A DNA stretch of 38,297 nt from contig NZ_CAOJCM010000015.1 in assembly GCF_948329825.1 (NCBI RefSeq), positions 1 through 38,297 of the forward strand, written 5' to 3'. Every line of letters starts with the position of its first letter. The first letter of the stretch is position 1. Shown piece after piece: positions 9,601 through 18,286 of the stretch. This DNA is from Paenibacillus sp. JJ-100 (lineage in GTDB: Bacteria; Bacillota; Bacilli; Paenibacillales; Paenibacillaceae). A program made the translations under genes and the position numbers. A model generated the notes under the pieces. That model was not told the origin of the DNA, did not search any database, and was given only the letters and a program-made list of their open reading frames with translations.

Positions 9601-10487
9601 TGGAGAATTCACTAGACGAACTGTGGTCTATCTTTGAAGCGGTATTCCCGGGATTGTTCCCGAGTTACCGAAGGTTTCGTGATCTGCCAGCAGAACGTAT
9701 ATCGCGCATGGTGCGTCCGTTTATCCTCCGTCGTCTGAAGAAAGACGTACTGGAAGAGCTACCGGATCGCATTGAGACGGTCCAGCGCTCTGAGCTGACA
9801 GTTGAACAGAAGAAGCTGTATGCAGCTTACCTCTCTCAACTTCAGGATGAAACCTCTAAGGATATGGAGGACAATGGTTTCCAGAAAAATCGGATTAAAA
9901 TCTTGGCTGGTATTACCCGCTTGCGTCAGTTGTGTTGTCACCCGGCTCTTTTTGTGGATGGGTATCAGGGCGATTCCGGGAAAATGGAACAGTTACTCCA
10001 GACCGTTCAAGACTGTCTGGCTGCCGGTAAACGAATCCTGATCTTCTCCCAGTTCGCAAGTATGCTGGGTCTCATTCGTCAAACTCTTGCTGCACAGGGA
10101 AACAACCTGTTCTACTTGGATGGGCAGACCCCTGCACAGAGTCGTGTAGACATGTGCCGTAGATTTAACGAGGGTGAAGCGGAGCTGTTCCTCATCTCGC
10201 TCAAGGCTGGCGGAACCGGGCTAAATCTGACCGGAGCAGACACGGTTATTTTGTATGATCTGTGGTGGAACCCCGCAGTAGAGGAGCAAGCCATTGGACG
10301 GGCGCATCGGATGGGGCAGAAACAAGTAGTTCAAGTCATTCGCCTTGTCACCGAGGGCACCATTGAAGAGAAGATTTTGGAGCTGCAGCAGCGGAAAAAG
10401 GATTTGATTGCCGAGGTAATTGAACCTGGCGACGGAGGATCAACGACATTATCCGAGCAGGATATTCGTGAGTTGTTGATGGTGTAA
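6639..10487 (+). CDS. SWIM zinc-finger SNF2 family helicase
   Basis: A 1282-residue Swi2/Snf2-type ATP-dependent DNA translocase, probably cytoplasmic and acting on nucleic acid-protein complexes. It starts at GTG 6639, 8 bases after AAGGAGG (6624-6630). An N-terminal SWIM zinc finger (CNCPSYGNYYDYCKH, about residues 70-85) is followed by a low-complexity Ser/Pro/Gln linker (about 105-235), a bacterial SNF2-associated region, then the motor: LRDYQASGYQWL, Walker A DDMGLGKT near 790, Walker B DEAQ at 956-959, LTGTPVENS, and the C-terminal RecA lobe with FSQFASM, GGTGLNLT and QAIGRAHRMGQ. About 70 poorly conserved-looking residues are inserted between motif I and motif Ia (roughly 815-880). All core motifs are intact, so it should be active. 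It appears monocistronic, with a terminator right after it. Confidence 0.93.
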   Translation: MAPFTMMDIKLLCGVTAFKRGQEYQQSGRIGKLAVSEDGRHYTAVVRGTESYEVTVDLDDEGEIEAHCNCPSYGNYYDYCKHIAAVLLAIHERVDIPGPSGTNGMTSKVGTLVEEQTWERPYSTLTSTSSFPVSSLPSSPTSSTHLSPTADESEKINAESTNSSYASMTHSSSARGSQPQHQEQLQQSQNPEQLEDLQPPGQPEQKQPDESQQPKQRNPEPSPFAQAGRPSSASGWGRSADKPSYRTADQILSMFAKDRRLSHEREQQYTAPARRSILREELQVQFICKLVHVHKGGAKLALELKVGNKRLYVVQKVKQFLNCVEKGEPMSFTKLFHYDPLLHVFRAQDQAILSMLIRMRQSEEAYRESISGYLGASDGRDILIAPIVWKPLLELLLQADSRMEGTGLANGPLTLSEGALPLFYRIAEGANEGYQLEVSGLRELILLPAYDAAVVEGQLYMLEPMQMRSLEDLNSALTSYGIKESIDISSQQVDEFVQHVVPELRTLGHLSIDSRVREQIAEPELSPKLYIDFYRERITARLEFDYGVMVINPLAEYLINEEEKKVILIRDRFKEQNLIERLDRSFLEREGSVWASEREDAIYDVLYHLLPELEKLADIYMPNAVKAMMPTYPVPPKVRADLGRGLDWLEISFEMEGVDEQELQELMRSIVEKKAFFRLRSGVFLSLEHEGASSFARMADALGLEAKDIHSSHIRLPAVRALQLPGRDEVSGHVKWGGSLKRFLDDLRDPDRMDFPLPQTLGPVLRDYQASGYQWLRTLAHYRFGGILADDMGLGKTLQSIAYITASLQEKPIYEPDQVRAGADQMLFGSSDAETDSKNWNSLFMDEHTQSNAAHTSGNPDDGWHTSHQEGLTIRTRMTHPPVLVVAPASLTYNWASEFARFAPHLNVFIVAGQKDERASMLADMDKADVIVTSYPLLRRDLDTYLGRTFHTLILDEAQAIKNASSQTAQAVKQIQAPRRFALTGTPVENSLDELWSIFEAVFPGLFPSYRRFRDLPAERISRMVRPFILRRLKKDVLEELPDRIETVQRSELTVEQKKLYAAYLSQLQDETSKDMEDNGFQKNRIKILAGITRLRQLCCHPALFVDGYQGDSGKMEQLLQTVQDCLAAGKRILIFSQFASMLGLIRQTLAAQGNNLFYLDGQTPAQSRVDMCRRFNEGEAELFLISLKAGGTGLNLTGADTVILYDLWWNPAVEEQAIGRAHRMGQKQVVQVIRLVTEGTIEEKILELQQRKKDLIAEVIEPGDGGSTTLSEQDIRELLMV

Positions 10488-10497
10488 TCGAATTAGA

Positions 10498-10536
10498 GGG
10501 TGGTACAATTTCATTATTGTATCACCCTATTTTTTT
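10498..10536 (+). terminator. Intrinsic terminator of the SNF2 gene
   Basis: A 12-bp stem (10498-10509 with 10516-10527, one G-T wobble), six-base loop, then an eight-base T run (10529-10536). Confidence 0.88.
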
Positions 10537-10582
10537 ATTGTAAAAACGATTAGAGAAGGTAACGTTCAGAACCTTGTTTATC

Positions 10583-10591
10583 TGTTATACT
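10583..10591 (+). promoter_or_regulatory. Possible extended -10 promoter for galU
   Basis: TGT followed by TATACT (10586-10591) fits an extended -10 box. No good -35 is visible. It would give a leader of about 145 bases before galU. Confidence 0.3.
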
Positions 10592-10743
10592 TACTCTAAA
10601 TTAATATTTATTAATACATAAGAGTGGGATTGGTTTGGATTTGGAAGATAATGAACAGGAACCCTCCTTGTATTGCTTGCATTATATCTATTAAATCTTA
10701 ATCTTTAGTTGCTGTTACTAGACAGAATAAGGAGAGTTATAAC

Positions 10744-11622
10744 ATGCAGATTCGTAAAGCAATTATCCCTGCCGCTGGCTTGGGAACCCGATTTTTGCCT
10801 GCTACCAAGGCCATGCCAAAAGAAATGCTTCCGATCGTGGATAAACCAACCATTCAATATATTATTGAGGAAGCTGTAGCCTCCGGGATTGAAGATATTA
10901 TTATCGTTACAGGGAAAGGGAAACGGGCTATTGAGGACCATTTTGATTATTCCTTTGAACTTGAACAGAATCTGACAGATAAACAGAAGTGGGAACTACT
11001 GAAGGAAGTGCGCAAACCTTCCGAGATGGCAGACATTCATTATATCCGGCAAAAGGAACCTAAAGGACTTGGTCACGCCATCTGGTGTGCACGTAAGTTC
11101 ATTGGTAACGAACCGTTTGCCGTCCTGCTTGGGGACGACATTGTGGAAGCAGATCAACCATGCTTGCAGCAGATGATTAAAGTCTATGACGAATTGCAAT
11201 CCCCCATTGTTGGTGTACAGCCTGTCGATTGGAATGACGTATCTCGTTACGGTATTGTAGATGGAGAGCTGCTAACACGTACAGATGAGCGTGTCTTCCG
11301 TGCTCGTCGTTTAATTGAGAAGCCAAAGACGGAGGATTCACCTTCCAATCTGGCTATTATGGGTCGATATATTCTTACCCCTGACATTTTCGAAATTTTG
11401 GGTCAACAATCTGTTGGGGTAGGCGGAGAGATTCAGCTGACTGATGCCTTATCCCGTCTGAATGAACAGCGTCAGATTCTGGCGTATCATTTTGATGGTT
11501 TGCGACATGATGTGGGTGAGAAATTAGGGTTTATTGAAACGTCCATCCATTATGCGCTGCAACGGCCGGATTTGAGGGAAGATCTACTGAAGTATTTGAA
11601 GAGTATTGTCAAAACAGACTAA
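10744..11622 (+). CDS. galU: UTP-glucose-1-phosphate uridylyltransferase
   Basis: Makes UDP-glucose from UTP and glucose-1-phosphate, the entry to glucose/galactose nucleotide sugars for surface glycans. The 292-residue protein has the GalU nucleotidyltransferase signature GLGTRFLPATKAMPKEMLPI at residues 10-30, the LGDD metal-site motif near 127, EKP near 195, and the normal length. ATG 10744 follows AAGGAG (10729-10734) at nine bases. It is a single gene at the edge of the glycan locus, convergent with the ligase-like gene, and could supply the UDP-sugar used by the initiating transferase encoded at 27835. Confidence 0.95.
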   Translation: MQIRKAIIPAAGLGTRFLPATKAMPKEMLPIVDKPTIQYIIEEAVASGIEDIIIVTGKGKRAIEDHFDYSFELEQNLTDKQKWELLKEVRKPSEMADIHYIRQKEPKGLGHAIWCARKFIGNEPFAVLLGDDIVEADQPCLQQMIKVYDELQSPIVGVQPVDWNDVSRYGIVDGELLTRTDERVFRARRLIEKPKTEDSPSNLAIMGRYILTPDIFEILGQQSVGVGGEIQLTDALSRLNEQRQILAYHFDGLRHDVGEKLGFIETSIHYALQRPDLREDLLKYLKSIVKTD

Positions 11623-11790
11623 TCCCTTGATTTATATGTGAATTATTGATTTATTCATTCAATCATTCATTCATGCAATCCTTCACTTAATTTTTAATTC
11701 TTGAATTTTGTAATATATCTATTCGTTCAGCGGTCTTTTTTACATTTCGAACGATGTTCTGATAATGAATATCCGTTACAGGTTAGACGA

Positions 11791-11822
11791 AAAAAGGTTT
11801 GCCTCATGAGGCAAACCTTTTT
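11791..11822. terminator. Bidirectional terminator between convergent genes
   Basis: A perfect 32-base palindrome: A5-GGTTTGCCTCA and its complement, giving a run of T on either strand. It lies between the ends of galU and the minus-strand ligase-like gene and can serve both. Confidence 0.9.
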
Positions 11823-11870
11823 AATATGATCACAAAAGCGTATGCGTATGTGAATGAGTTTACGAACAAA

Positions 11871-14369
11871 TTAGAAATTGAGTTCCGCCACTTTTTTAAT
11901 CTCGTCTGCCTCATCAGGTGAGACAGCAATCAGCTTATTATACAGAGCTTCATCTTGTTGATTATCCTTCATAAGTGAAGCCAGGTACCAACGAGCAATT
12001 TCACGATTAGTCGCATCGGTCAGGTCATCGGCAATTCCGTTTTTAAGTATTCCGGCAGCTCCCGAAGGATCGCTTGACATATACTTCATTTTCCCCGCGT
12101 TGAGAATCATGGTTGGGGTGACTTCAAAAGGCTGGCCTTGAAGTTGACCTTCGGGTAGCGTTTTAAGATGCTCTACTCCGTCTACGACATGCTGATATGC
12201 GGCTAGGCCTGAAGAAAAATACGATTCTTTCTTAGCTGTATCGCCTTGACCAATGCCTTGATACCCTAAGTCAAATGAGCGACTGATAAATTGTTCATAC
12301 CAGGCCATATCCCAGATGTAATGATCAGCATATTCTTTTCGTAAAGCATAAGCTTGGTCAACCTCGCCTTTCAATTCGTACAGGTCAATCATTTGTTTCA
12401 CGATAGCTTTATTATAAGGTTCCGCTTTAAGCCCTCGCTGAAGCAAATCCATGGCTGCCGTGTAGAATTGATCATCTTGGGTTTGCGTATAACCTTGCTG
12501 ATAGAGTGACGCCAGCATTACTAATGAATCAAAGTGTGTGCTACGAATAGATAGGTCTTTTTCCAGTGGAGCTTTGAGTTGCTGGAAATCCTGACTGTTT
12601 TGAGCAACTACTTTGCCTTCATTAGCATAATGATCGGCCTGCAGGAATCGAATAGAAATGATTAGAAGTACAATAATAGCTATCCCGGCAACCGTATTGT
12701 AAACTCCGCGTGCAGCAGCTGCACTCATTTTCAAGCGGCGATTCGGTTTAGGCTCGATTGCAGCAGCCATACCTCCAAGACCGAGGAACACTAACAGGCC
12801 GATGAACACATAACTCATGTTGAAGTCGAGGAGACTCAACACAAGGATGGACATAGAAAGAATGAAGTAGACGAAATGGGATTCGCGCTCATCTTCATTC
12901 CTTCTGACATATGAGCTTATATATTGATAGAAAACATAAAGTATAAATGCCATAAATACGATGAATCCAATGAGGCCAACCTCCACTAGGTATTGCATGA
13001 AGAAGTTATGTGCCTGGGCACTCACATAAGGATTATTCTGATACTTTTCGTATAACGCTGTCCACGCACCACCGCCTGCACCAATTACAGGATAGTCAGC
13101 GAATAGTTTCGTGGCATCTTTGTAGAACGTAATACGTTCGAGCACACTGTGCTGCTGAAAGTTGATATTCTCAAGTCGTGTACTGATACTGTCTGGCAAG
13201 ATGTTACGCAAGCCTGTACCGAGCAGAAGTACAGCTAAAACAGCAATCAGAACAATAGAGCCTAGTGGGATCCATGCACTGGATGCTTTTCGAGATGACC
13301 AGGATTGAAGTTTGCCTTCAAGCTTAGGGGCTACAAAGCGCTGGATAACCCAGCACAACATAGCGACAACAAGCGAGACGCCAATTAGGATAGCCCAACT
13401 TTTGGCTGCAAGAGAACTTGTGAATTGCTTTTGCAATTCAAGCCCTGCGGTATTAATTGGATTTAGTACTAACAGAGTACCAATCGCTGAAATCCCGCTA
13501 TAGATAAACCATAGAATTTGTTTGGCTGGCTTAAGCAAGAGCAACAGAATAACAAATACAACAGGAAGCATAACTAGTCCTGTACGCGAAAGCGTAAGTA
13601 GCAACGATAAAACAATAGGTACAAGCATGAAGCCGTGTAGCAGTTGTACATATACCTTTTTGGTGCGAATCATGCTAAAGATCGAAATGAACAGAAATGC
13701 CATTAGAAATGCGGCATATGTATTGGGATACTGAAACACGGACGCAAGCCGAGCCCCGTTGGCATCATTCCAGATGGCCTGATTATACACCCCGTTGACT
13801 ACACCCGAAGAGAACCATCCCACCAGTTTACCTGCAAAACTAAAGGCCCCAAGCCAGTTCAATAAACCAAAACCGACAATAACATATGCAATTCCTATTA
13901 AAGAAGATTGTATGATATGATTGATTTTGTTGTTTTGAAGCATGTACATCGTCATCACAAAAATCATGGCATAAATACACTGGATGAGTACCATATTAGT
14001 AGCCAAATATCCTGATGCGGCATTAATAAGTGATAGTACATAGGTAAGAGGAAGCATTATTACGGCTAATTTGAGCCAATCTTGCTGTGTTTCTAACCTC
14101 ATCTGTTTAAAGTAGATTGCCACCCATACTATAAATAGGAGGGTTGTGATAGCAACAGCCCAATAAATGGGTGCCTCAAATTGCAGCAATTGACCATTAA
14201 ATAGCGCAACTTGGAACGCGGACCAGAGTAAAAATAAGATAAGCCCTATGGACAATGACCATAGGAGCGTCGATGCCGAATTGGCCGTAGCTTTACTCGA
14301 CGTTTTCTTTTGTTTCCCGTATACTGGATTCGACAAGGTTTGATTCTCCTTTGCTTGTAGATACGACAT
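11871..14369 (-). CDS. O-antigen ligase / O-oligosaccharyltransferase-like membrane protein with TPR tail
   Basis: An 832-residue polytopic membrane protein with about 12-13 hydrophobic segments to residue ~600. The large outside loop after the tenth segment carries the Wzy/WaaL motif AHNFFMQYLVEVGLIG with H454. A soluble C-terminal region of roughly 230 residues has TPR-like helices (DLLQRGLKAEPYNKAIV and similar). Family members ligate or polymerise undecaprenyl-linked glycans; the large form with TPR tail matches the S-layer O-oligosaccharyltransferases WsaB/WsfB. The gene is divergent from wzm, in a locus with an ABC exporter and a WsaP-like initiator. ATG 14369 has no ribosome site; codon 12, TTG at 14336, has a strong one, so the real protein may be 821 residues. 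Ligase, polymerase and protein glycosyltransferase cannot be told apart from sequence alone. Confidence 0.82.
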   Translation of the reverse strand: MSYLQAKENQTLSNPVYGKQKKTSSKATANSASTLLWSLSIGLILFLLWSAFQVALFNGQLLQFEAPIYWAVAITTLLFIVWVAIYFKQMRLETQQDWLKLAVIMLPLTYVLSLINAASGYLATNMVLIQCIYAMIFVMTMYMLQNNKINHIIQSSLIGIAYVIVGFGLLNWLGAFSFAGKLVGWFSSGVVNGVYNQAIWNDANGARLASVFQYPNTYAAFLMAFLFISIFSMIRTKKVYVQLLHGFMLVPIVLSLLLTLSRTGLVMLPVVFVILLLLLKPAKQILWFIYSGISAIGTLLVLNPINTAGLELQKQFTSSLAAKSWAILIGVSLVVAMLCWVIQRFVAPKLEGKLQSWSSRKASSAWIPLGSIVLIAVLAVLLLGTGLRNILPDSISTRLENINFQQHSVLERITFYKDATKLFADYPVIGAGGGAWTALYEKYQNNPYVSAQAHNFFMQYLVEVGLIGFIVFMAFILYVFYQYISSYVRRNEDERESHFVYFILSMSILVLSLLDFNMSYVFIGLLVFLGLGGMAAAIEPKPNRRLKMSAAAARGVYNTVAGIAIIVLLIISIRFLQADHYANEGKVVAQNSQDFQQLKAPLEKDLSIRSTHFDSLVMLASLYQQGYTQTQDDQFYTAAMDLLQRGLKAEPYNKAIVKQMIDLYELKGEVDQAYALRKEYADHYIWDMAWYEQFISRSFDLGYQGIGQGDTAKKESYFSSGLAAYQHVVDGVEHLKTLPEGQLQGQPFEVTPTMILNAGKMKYMSSDPSGAAGILKNGIADDLTDATNREIARWYLASLMKDNQQDEALYNKLIAVSPDEADEIKKVAELNF
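14346..14351 (-). promoter_or_regulatory. Ribosome site suggesting a TTG start for the ligase-like gene
   Basis: On the minus strand AAGGAG (preceded by an A) lies nine bases before TTG at 14336-14334, in frame with the long ORF. The ATG at 14369 is preceded by TGCTAAAATA, which has no Shine-Dalgarno character. Confidence 0.5.
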
Positions 14370-14436
14370 TATTTTAGCATATGTGAGGGAAGTGAGCTAG
14401 AAGAGATGACGTTATGAAAAACTTTTACCTATCAGT

Positions 14437-14464
14437 TTGGCATAGAGAGATTTAAAACTATAAA
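14437..14464 (+). promoter_or_regulatory. Candidate sigma-A promoter for the wzm-wzt operon
   Basis: TTGGCA (14437-14442), 16 bases, TATAAA (14459-14464). It lies about 70 bases before the wzm-like start in the divergent 165-base gap. Confidence 0.45.
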
Positions 14465-14534
14465 CTTATCATCATCGTGGATTGAGTTTTTGTTTTTTCT
14501 GTAATTCAAAGATTAGAAGGATTAGGGGATAGTA

Positions 14535-15338
14535 ATGGTAAAAAAAGCGAGAGAATATAATATCAGGAAATTTTTCTTTATGACCAGGAATCTTGCATTA
14601 AATGATTTTAAGTCAAAATATGCAGGGTCTTATTTTGGTCTTTTATGGGCATTGCTGCAGCCCTTAGTTACAATACTTGTTTATTGGTTTGTATTTGAGA
14701 AAGGATTAAAAATTAGTGGACCTGCTGAACTAGATGCTCCTTTTATTCTATGGTTTGTAGCTGGTATAATACCATGGTTTTATTTTTCTGAGGCTATTAC
14801 AACGTCTGCAAGTAGTTACATAGAATACAATTATCTGGTGAAGAAAGTTGTATTTAAAATTGAACTATTGCCATTAATTAAAATAATATCGGCCTTTTTA
14901 GTGCATCTGTTTTTCCTAATCATTATGCTCGTGTTTTTTCTGTTTTATAATTATCCAATAACTTATTATTCTCTTCAGATTATATATTACACTTTATGTA
15001 GTGTACTCCTAATCTCAAGTGTTTCATGGTTAACAGCAGCTATAACGCCATTTTTCAAAGATTTTACTTATGTGATTTCAATTCTATTGCAGTTTGGAAT
15101 GTGGTTAACTCCGATTCTTTGGTCAGTAGAGGTTTTATCAGATAATTGGATTTTTATATTTAAGTTGAATCCTTTTTACTATATCGTGGAAGGATTTCGA
15201 GATTCTATGATAAATAAAGTGTGGTTTTTTGAAAAATATAAACTCTCATTATACTTTTTTGGTGTAATAACCGTGAATTTTATTATATCGAGTAGAGTTT
15301 TCAAAAGGCTCAAACCACATTTGTCTGATGTACTTTAA
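14535..15338 (+). CDS. ABC-2 polysaccharide exporter permease (Wzm-like)
   Basis: Inner-membrane half of a polysaccharide ABC exporter that moves undecaprenyl-diphosphate-linked glycan outward. The 267-residue protein has the family opening (NLALNDFKSKYAGSYFGLLWALLQPL) and six hydrophobic segments spread to the C terminus (IIPWFYFSEA, LVHLFFLIIMLVFFLF, FGMWLTPILWS and others), as in Wzm/TagG. AGGGGA lies shortly before ATG 14535. The ATPase partner follows after 24 bases. This is the first gene of the A+T-rich block. Confidence 0.9.
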   Translation: MVKKAREYNIRKFFFMTRNLALNDFKSKYAGSYFGLLWALLQPLVTILVYWFVFEKGLKISGPAELDAPFILWFVAGIIPWFYFSEAITTSASSYIEYNYLVKKVVFKIELLPLIKIISAFLVHLFFLIIMLVFFLFYNYPITYYSLQIIYYTLCSVLLISSVSWLTAAITPFFKDFTYVISILLQFGMWLTPILWSVEVLSDNWIFIFKLNPFYYIVEGFRDSMINKVWFFEKYKLSLYFFGVITVNFIISSRVFKRLKPHLSDVL

Positions 15339-15362
15339 TTTTTGTGAGGTGGGTTTCTGATT

Positions 15363-16673
15363 ATGGATCTTACAGCGATACGGGCTGGGAAAGTTAGTAA
15401 AGTATATAAATTGTATAAGTCCCCAGTAGACAGATTGAAGGAATCATTGCTTCATCGTAATAAAATTCTCCATTCAGAGCATCATGCCCTACACGAGATT
15501 GATCTAACAATTAAAAAGGGTGAAATAGTAGGGATCATAGGAGAAAATGGATCTGGGAAATCCACCCTGTTAAAAATAATTACTGGAGTGCTTACACCTT
15601 CTAGTGGTGAGATTGAAGTGAAAGGTAGAGTGGCAGCCCTACTTGAACTAGGGGCGGGGTTTAATTTAGAGTACACGGGGATTGAAAATATATATCTCAA
15701 CGGACTTATGATGGGGTTTAATAAAGAAGAAATAACTGCAAAGCTGGATAGTATTCTTTCTTTTGCAGAACTCGGAGATTATATCTATCAACCCGTTAAA
15801 ACTTACAGCAGCGGTATGTTTGCTAGACTTGCTTTCTCCGTAGCAATAAATGTTCAGCCAGATATTTTAATAGTAGATGAGGCCTTGAGTGTAGGGGATA
15901 TGTATTTCCAAGCAAAGTGTATAACTAAAATGAAAGAGCTATTTCATACTGGTGTTACCGTTTTATATGTAAGTCATGATTTGAATTCAATAAAGTCTTT
16001 ATGTAATAAGGCCTTGTATTTAAAAAATGGGTCTATTGAAGCTTATGGTGAAGCTGAAAATGTAGTTGATATGTATGCGAAGTATGTTCGCGAACAAATG
16101 AATATCAGATTAGAAAAGAGCGATAACTCGGAAGAGCAAACATATTCATTAAGAAACTTGAAAATAGAAGATCATATTCTATTTAAAGAGAGCGTAGCTT
16201 TTGAAGAGAAAGTAAAGGATTTTAGACAAGGGACAATGGAGGCAGTTCTGACAGAGTTAGAATTGTTAGATGAGGGGAATAATCCCATTTATAACGTAGA
16301 TTTTAATGACAAGATTAAAGTTAGAATGCACATAAAATTCAATGAAAAATGTCAGATTTCTGTGGGGTACCATATAAGAGATAAACAAAATATTGAATAT
16401 TTAGGCAGCAATACACTTATTGAGAATATCGGTGAGATATCTGGAGAAAAAGGGCAAAAAATAATTGTAGAATTCATAACTAGACTACCATTAGTAGAAG
16501 GAAGATATAATTTATCTACTGTTTTATCTACATCTGTAGTAAAAAATAGAACTTCTGTATTTGTTGACTACACAGAAAATTCCTATATTTTTGAAATGAG
16601 AGAAAGAGAACCTTATAAAATATGGAATAAATTATATGTGCCTAATAAAGTGAATATAAAAAAAATTAATTAG
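15363..16673 (+). CDS. ABC exporter ATPase with C-terminal glycan-binding domain (Wzt-like)
   Basis: Drives export of the glycan through the Wzm-like permease. Residues about 1-240 are the nucleotide-binding domain: Walker A GENGSGKST, signature YSSGM, Walker B ILIVDEAL, and VSHD. The sequence AALLELGAGFNLEYTG is typical of Wzt/TagH. The remaining ~190 residues form a separate beta-rich domain (KVRMHIKFNEKCQISVGYHIRD) like the Wzt C-terminal domain, which in E. coli O8/O9a binds the methylated or otherwise capped non-reducing end before export. That presence suggests that chain length here is set by a terminal modification; the next gene encodes a methyltransferase. The ribosome site GAGGTG (15346-15351) is rather far from ATG 15363. 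Confidence 0.9.
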   Translation: MDLTAIRAGKVSKVYKLYKSPVDRLKESLLHRNKILHSEHHALHEIDLTIKKGEIVGIIGENGSGKSTLLKIITGVLTPSSGEIEVKGRVAALLELGAGFNLEYTGIENIYLNGLMMGFNKEEITAKLDSILSFAELGDYIYQPVKTYSSGMFARLAFSVAINVQPDILIVDEALSVGDMYFQAKCITKMKELFHTGVTVLYVSHDLNSIKSLCNKALYLKNGSIEAYGEAENVVDMYAKYVREQMNIRLEKSDNSEEQTYSLRNLKIEDHILFKESVAFEEKVKDFRQGTMEAVLTELELLDEGNNPIYNVDFNDKIKVRMHIKFNEKCQISVGYHIRDKQNIEYLGSNTLIENIGEISGEKGQKIIVEFITRLPLVEGRYNLSTVLSTSVVKNRTSVFVDYTENSYIFEMREREPYKIWNKLYVPNKVNIKKIN

Positions 16674-16686
16674 GTGGTGATTTAAA

Positions 16687-18285
16687 TTGGTTCCATTTCA
16701 TCAGTATCAAAGATATAAGATGGTAGAAATCATTTTCAATGGATTGAATTTGCAAGAAGAAGAGCTGAATATTCTTGAAGTAGGAGCCAATGAGCATAAG
16801 AACTTAGAGAAATTTTTACACAAGAAACAAATTAAATATCTTGATCTGATCCTTGCTCCCGAACTTCTTGAGGACCCTTCATTTGTTGAAGGTGATGCAA
16901 CTAATTTGGATTTTCCAGATGGTGAATTTGATTTTGTAATAGGTTTGGATGTTTTAGAGCATATTCCAAAGAATAAAAGAGAAGCTTTTTTAAATGAGAT
17001 AGAACGAGTCTCGAAATACGGTTTTATAATTTCAGCTCCTTTTACAAATCATGGAGTAGAAGAATTAGAAGAGAGATTAGGTTTCTTTTTTAATTTCTTA
17101 TATGATGGTGATATTTTATGGAGTAAAGAACACCGAGAAAATGGATTACCGGAAATAAACGGAACTTTAAATACTATAAATAAGTTCATCGGAAAATCAG
17201 TGAATTTCAAACACTCATCTAGTATTCTTTTCGAAAAGTTAATGCAAATGGAATTCAAATCAGGGTTGAATCCAAAAGCTTCTTCGTATTGGAAAGCGAT
17301 AAACCAATATTATAACGAAAATCTTTTTTTTAAGGATTTTGATGATGAACATTCAGTGCGGAATTTTATTATATATGGAAAAAATGGTTTTGAAAGTAAA
17401 ATCCAAAGAGTTCCGAGTTTAATAAAAGATTTAACTAGAACAATGACTAAAGAAGATGAAGCAAGACTATTACATTTCGAACAAACGATTAATTTCATGT
17501 GTTTGCAGAAAGTTGAAGAGCTAGAAGAAAAACAAAATAATCATAGCGATGTACATTTGCAAATTTATTGGAATGAAAATCATGGTTTTAATGAGAATGA
17601 CAGTTATTCTATGGTATTAAACAAACAACAGTCGATATACGAGGTTGATCTCGATTTAGTATCCGACTCTAGTCAGGTAAGAATTGATCCTTCACCAAAA
17701 GGATGTATCATAAAACTGTTAGAGGTAGAATTATTTGATCAAGCGGGAAATAGGCTGAACAATTATGATGTTCAATCGAATTCATTTCTTAGATTAAAAG
17801 ACCAATTTATTTTTTTGGAAGATGATCCTCAGATTATTTTTGAATCAAAGGTTAGTCCTATAAAAAGAATAAAATTAATTATTCAATATATAAATGATGA
17901 TTTGTTTATTTCTGATGATATTGTAAATCAACTCTTAGAAATTAAACATATTGAGGCTAAAAAGAATTCGATATTAGAAAAAATAATAATGAGAAACAAA
18001 AAATACAAAAACGAGACGAAAAATTTAAAAATTAAAAAAAATGAGTATGAAGAACAAATTAATGAATTAAGAAATCAATTGGTATTTGAAAAAGAAAATA
18101 CAAAAGAAAAAACGATGAAACTTGATGCGGAACTAAATGAATTACACAAACAGATTGAATTGTTGAAGAAGGTAAACAATGATGTGAGGAATGAGAATGA
18201 TATTCTGATAGAAAAAATGAATACTAGAATAGTCAGATTATCAAATAAAATATATAAATTTATAGGTAAATTAAGGGGAAGATGA
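16687..18285 (+). CDS. SAM methyltransferase with beta domain and C-terminal coiled coil
   Basis: The 532-residue protein starts at TTG 16687 after AGGTGGTGA. Residues about 20-150 form a class I methyltransferase: NILEVGANEHKN (SAM loop), EGDATNLDFPDGEFDFVIGL, LDVLEHIPKNKREAFL and GFIISAPF. Residues about 285-420 look like a beta-sandwich (VRIDPSPKGCIIKLLEVELFD), a module often found in rhamnan-type glycan enzymes. Residues about 425-520 are a charged, heptad-rich coiled coil (EYEEQINELRNQL, LDAELNELHKQIELLKKV) ending in a basic tail. Next to Wzt with an added domain, this fits a terminal glycan methylase that limits chain length, as WbdD does in E. coli O8/O9a; there is no kinase domain here. 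The acceptor is unknown. Very A+T rich. Confidence 0.78.
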   Translation: MVPFHQYQRYKMVEIIFNGLNLQEEELNILEVGANEHKNLEKFLHKKQIKYLDLILAPELLEDPSFVEGDATNLDFPDGEFDFVIGLDVLEHIPKNKREAFLNEIERVSKYGFIISAPFTNHGVEELEERLGFFFNFLYDGDILWSKEHRENGLPEINGTLNTINKFIGKSVNFKHSSSILFEKLMQMEFKSGLNPKASSYWKAINQYYNENLFFKDFDDEHSVRNFIIYGKNGFESKIQRVPSLIKDLTRTMTKEDEARLLHFEQTINFMCLQKVEELEEKQNNHSDVHLQIYWNENHGFNENDSYSMVLNKQQSIYEVDLDLVSDSSQVRIDPSPKGCIIKLLEVELFDQAGNRLNNYDVQSNSFLRLKDQFIFLEDDPQIIFESKVSPIKRIKLIIQYINDDLFISDDIVNQLLEIKHIEAKKNSILEKIIMRNKKYKNETKNLKIKKNEYEEQINELRNQLVFEKENTKEKTMKLDAELNELHKQIELLKKVNNDVRNENDILIEKMNTRIVRLSNKIYKFIGKLRGR

Positions 18286-18286
18286 G

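Noticed and set aside
11640..11700. ATTC-rich simple repeat after galU, considered as a CRISPR or iteron array
   Set aside because: Only short irregular ATTC tracts; no regular spacing or unit length.
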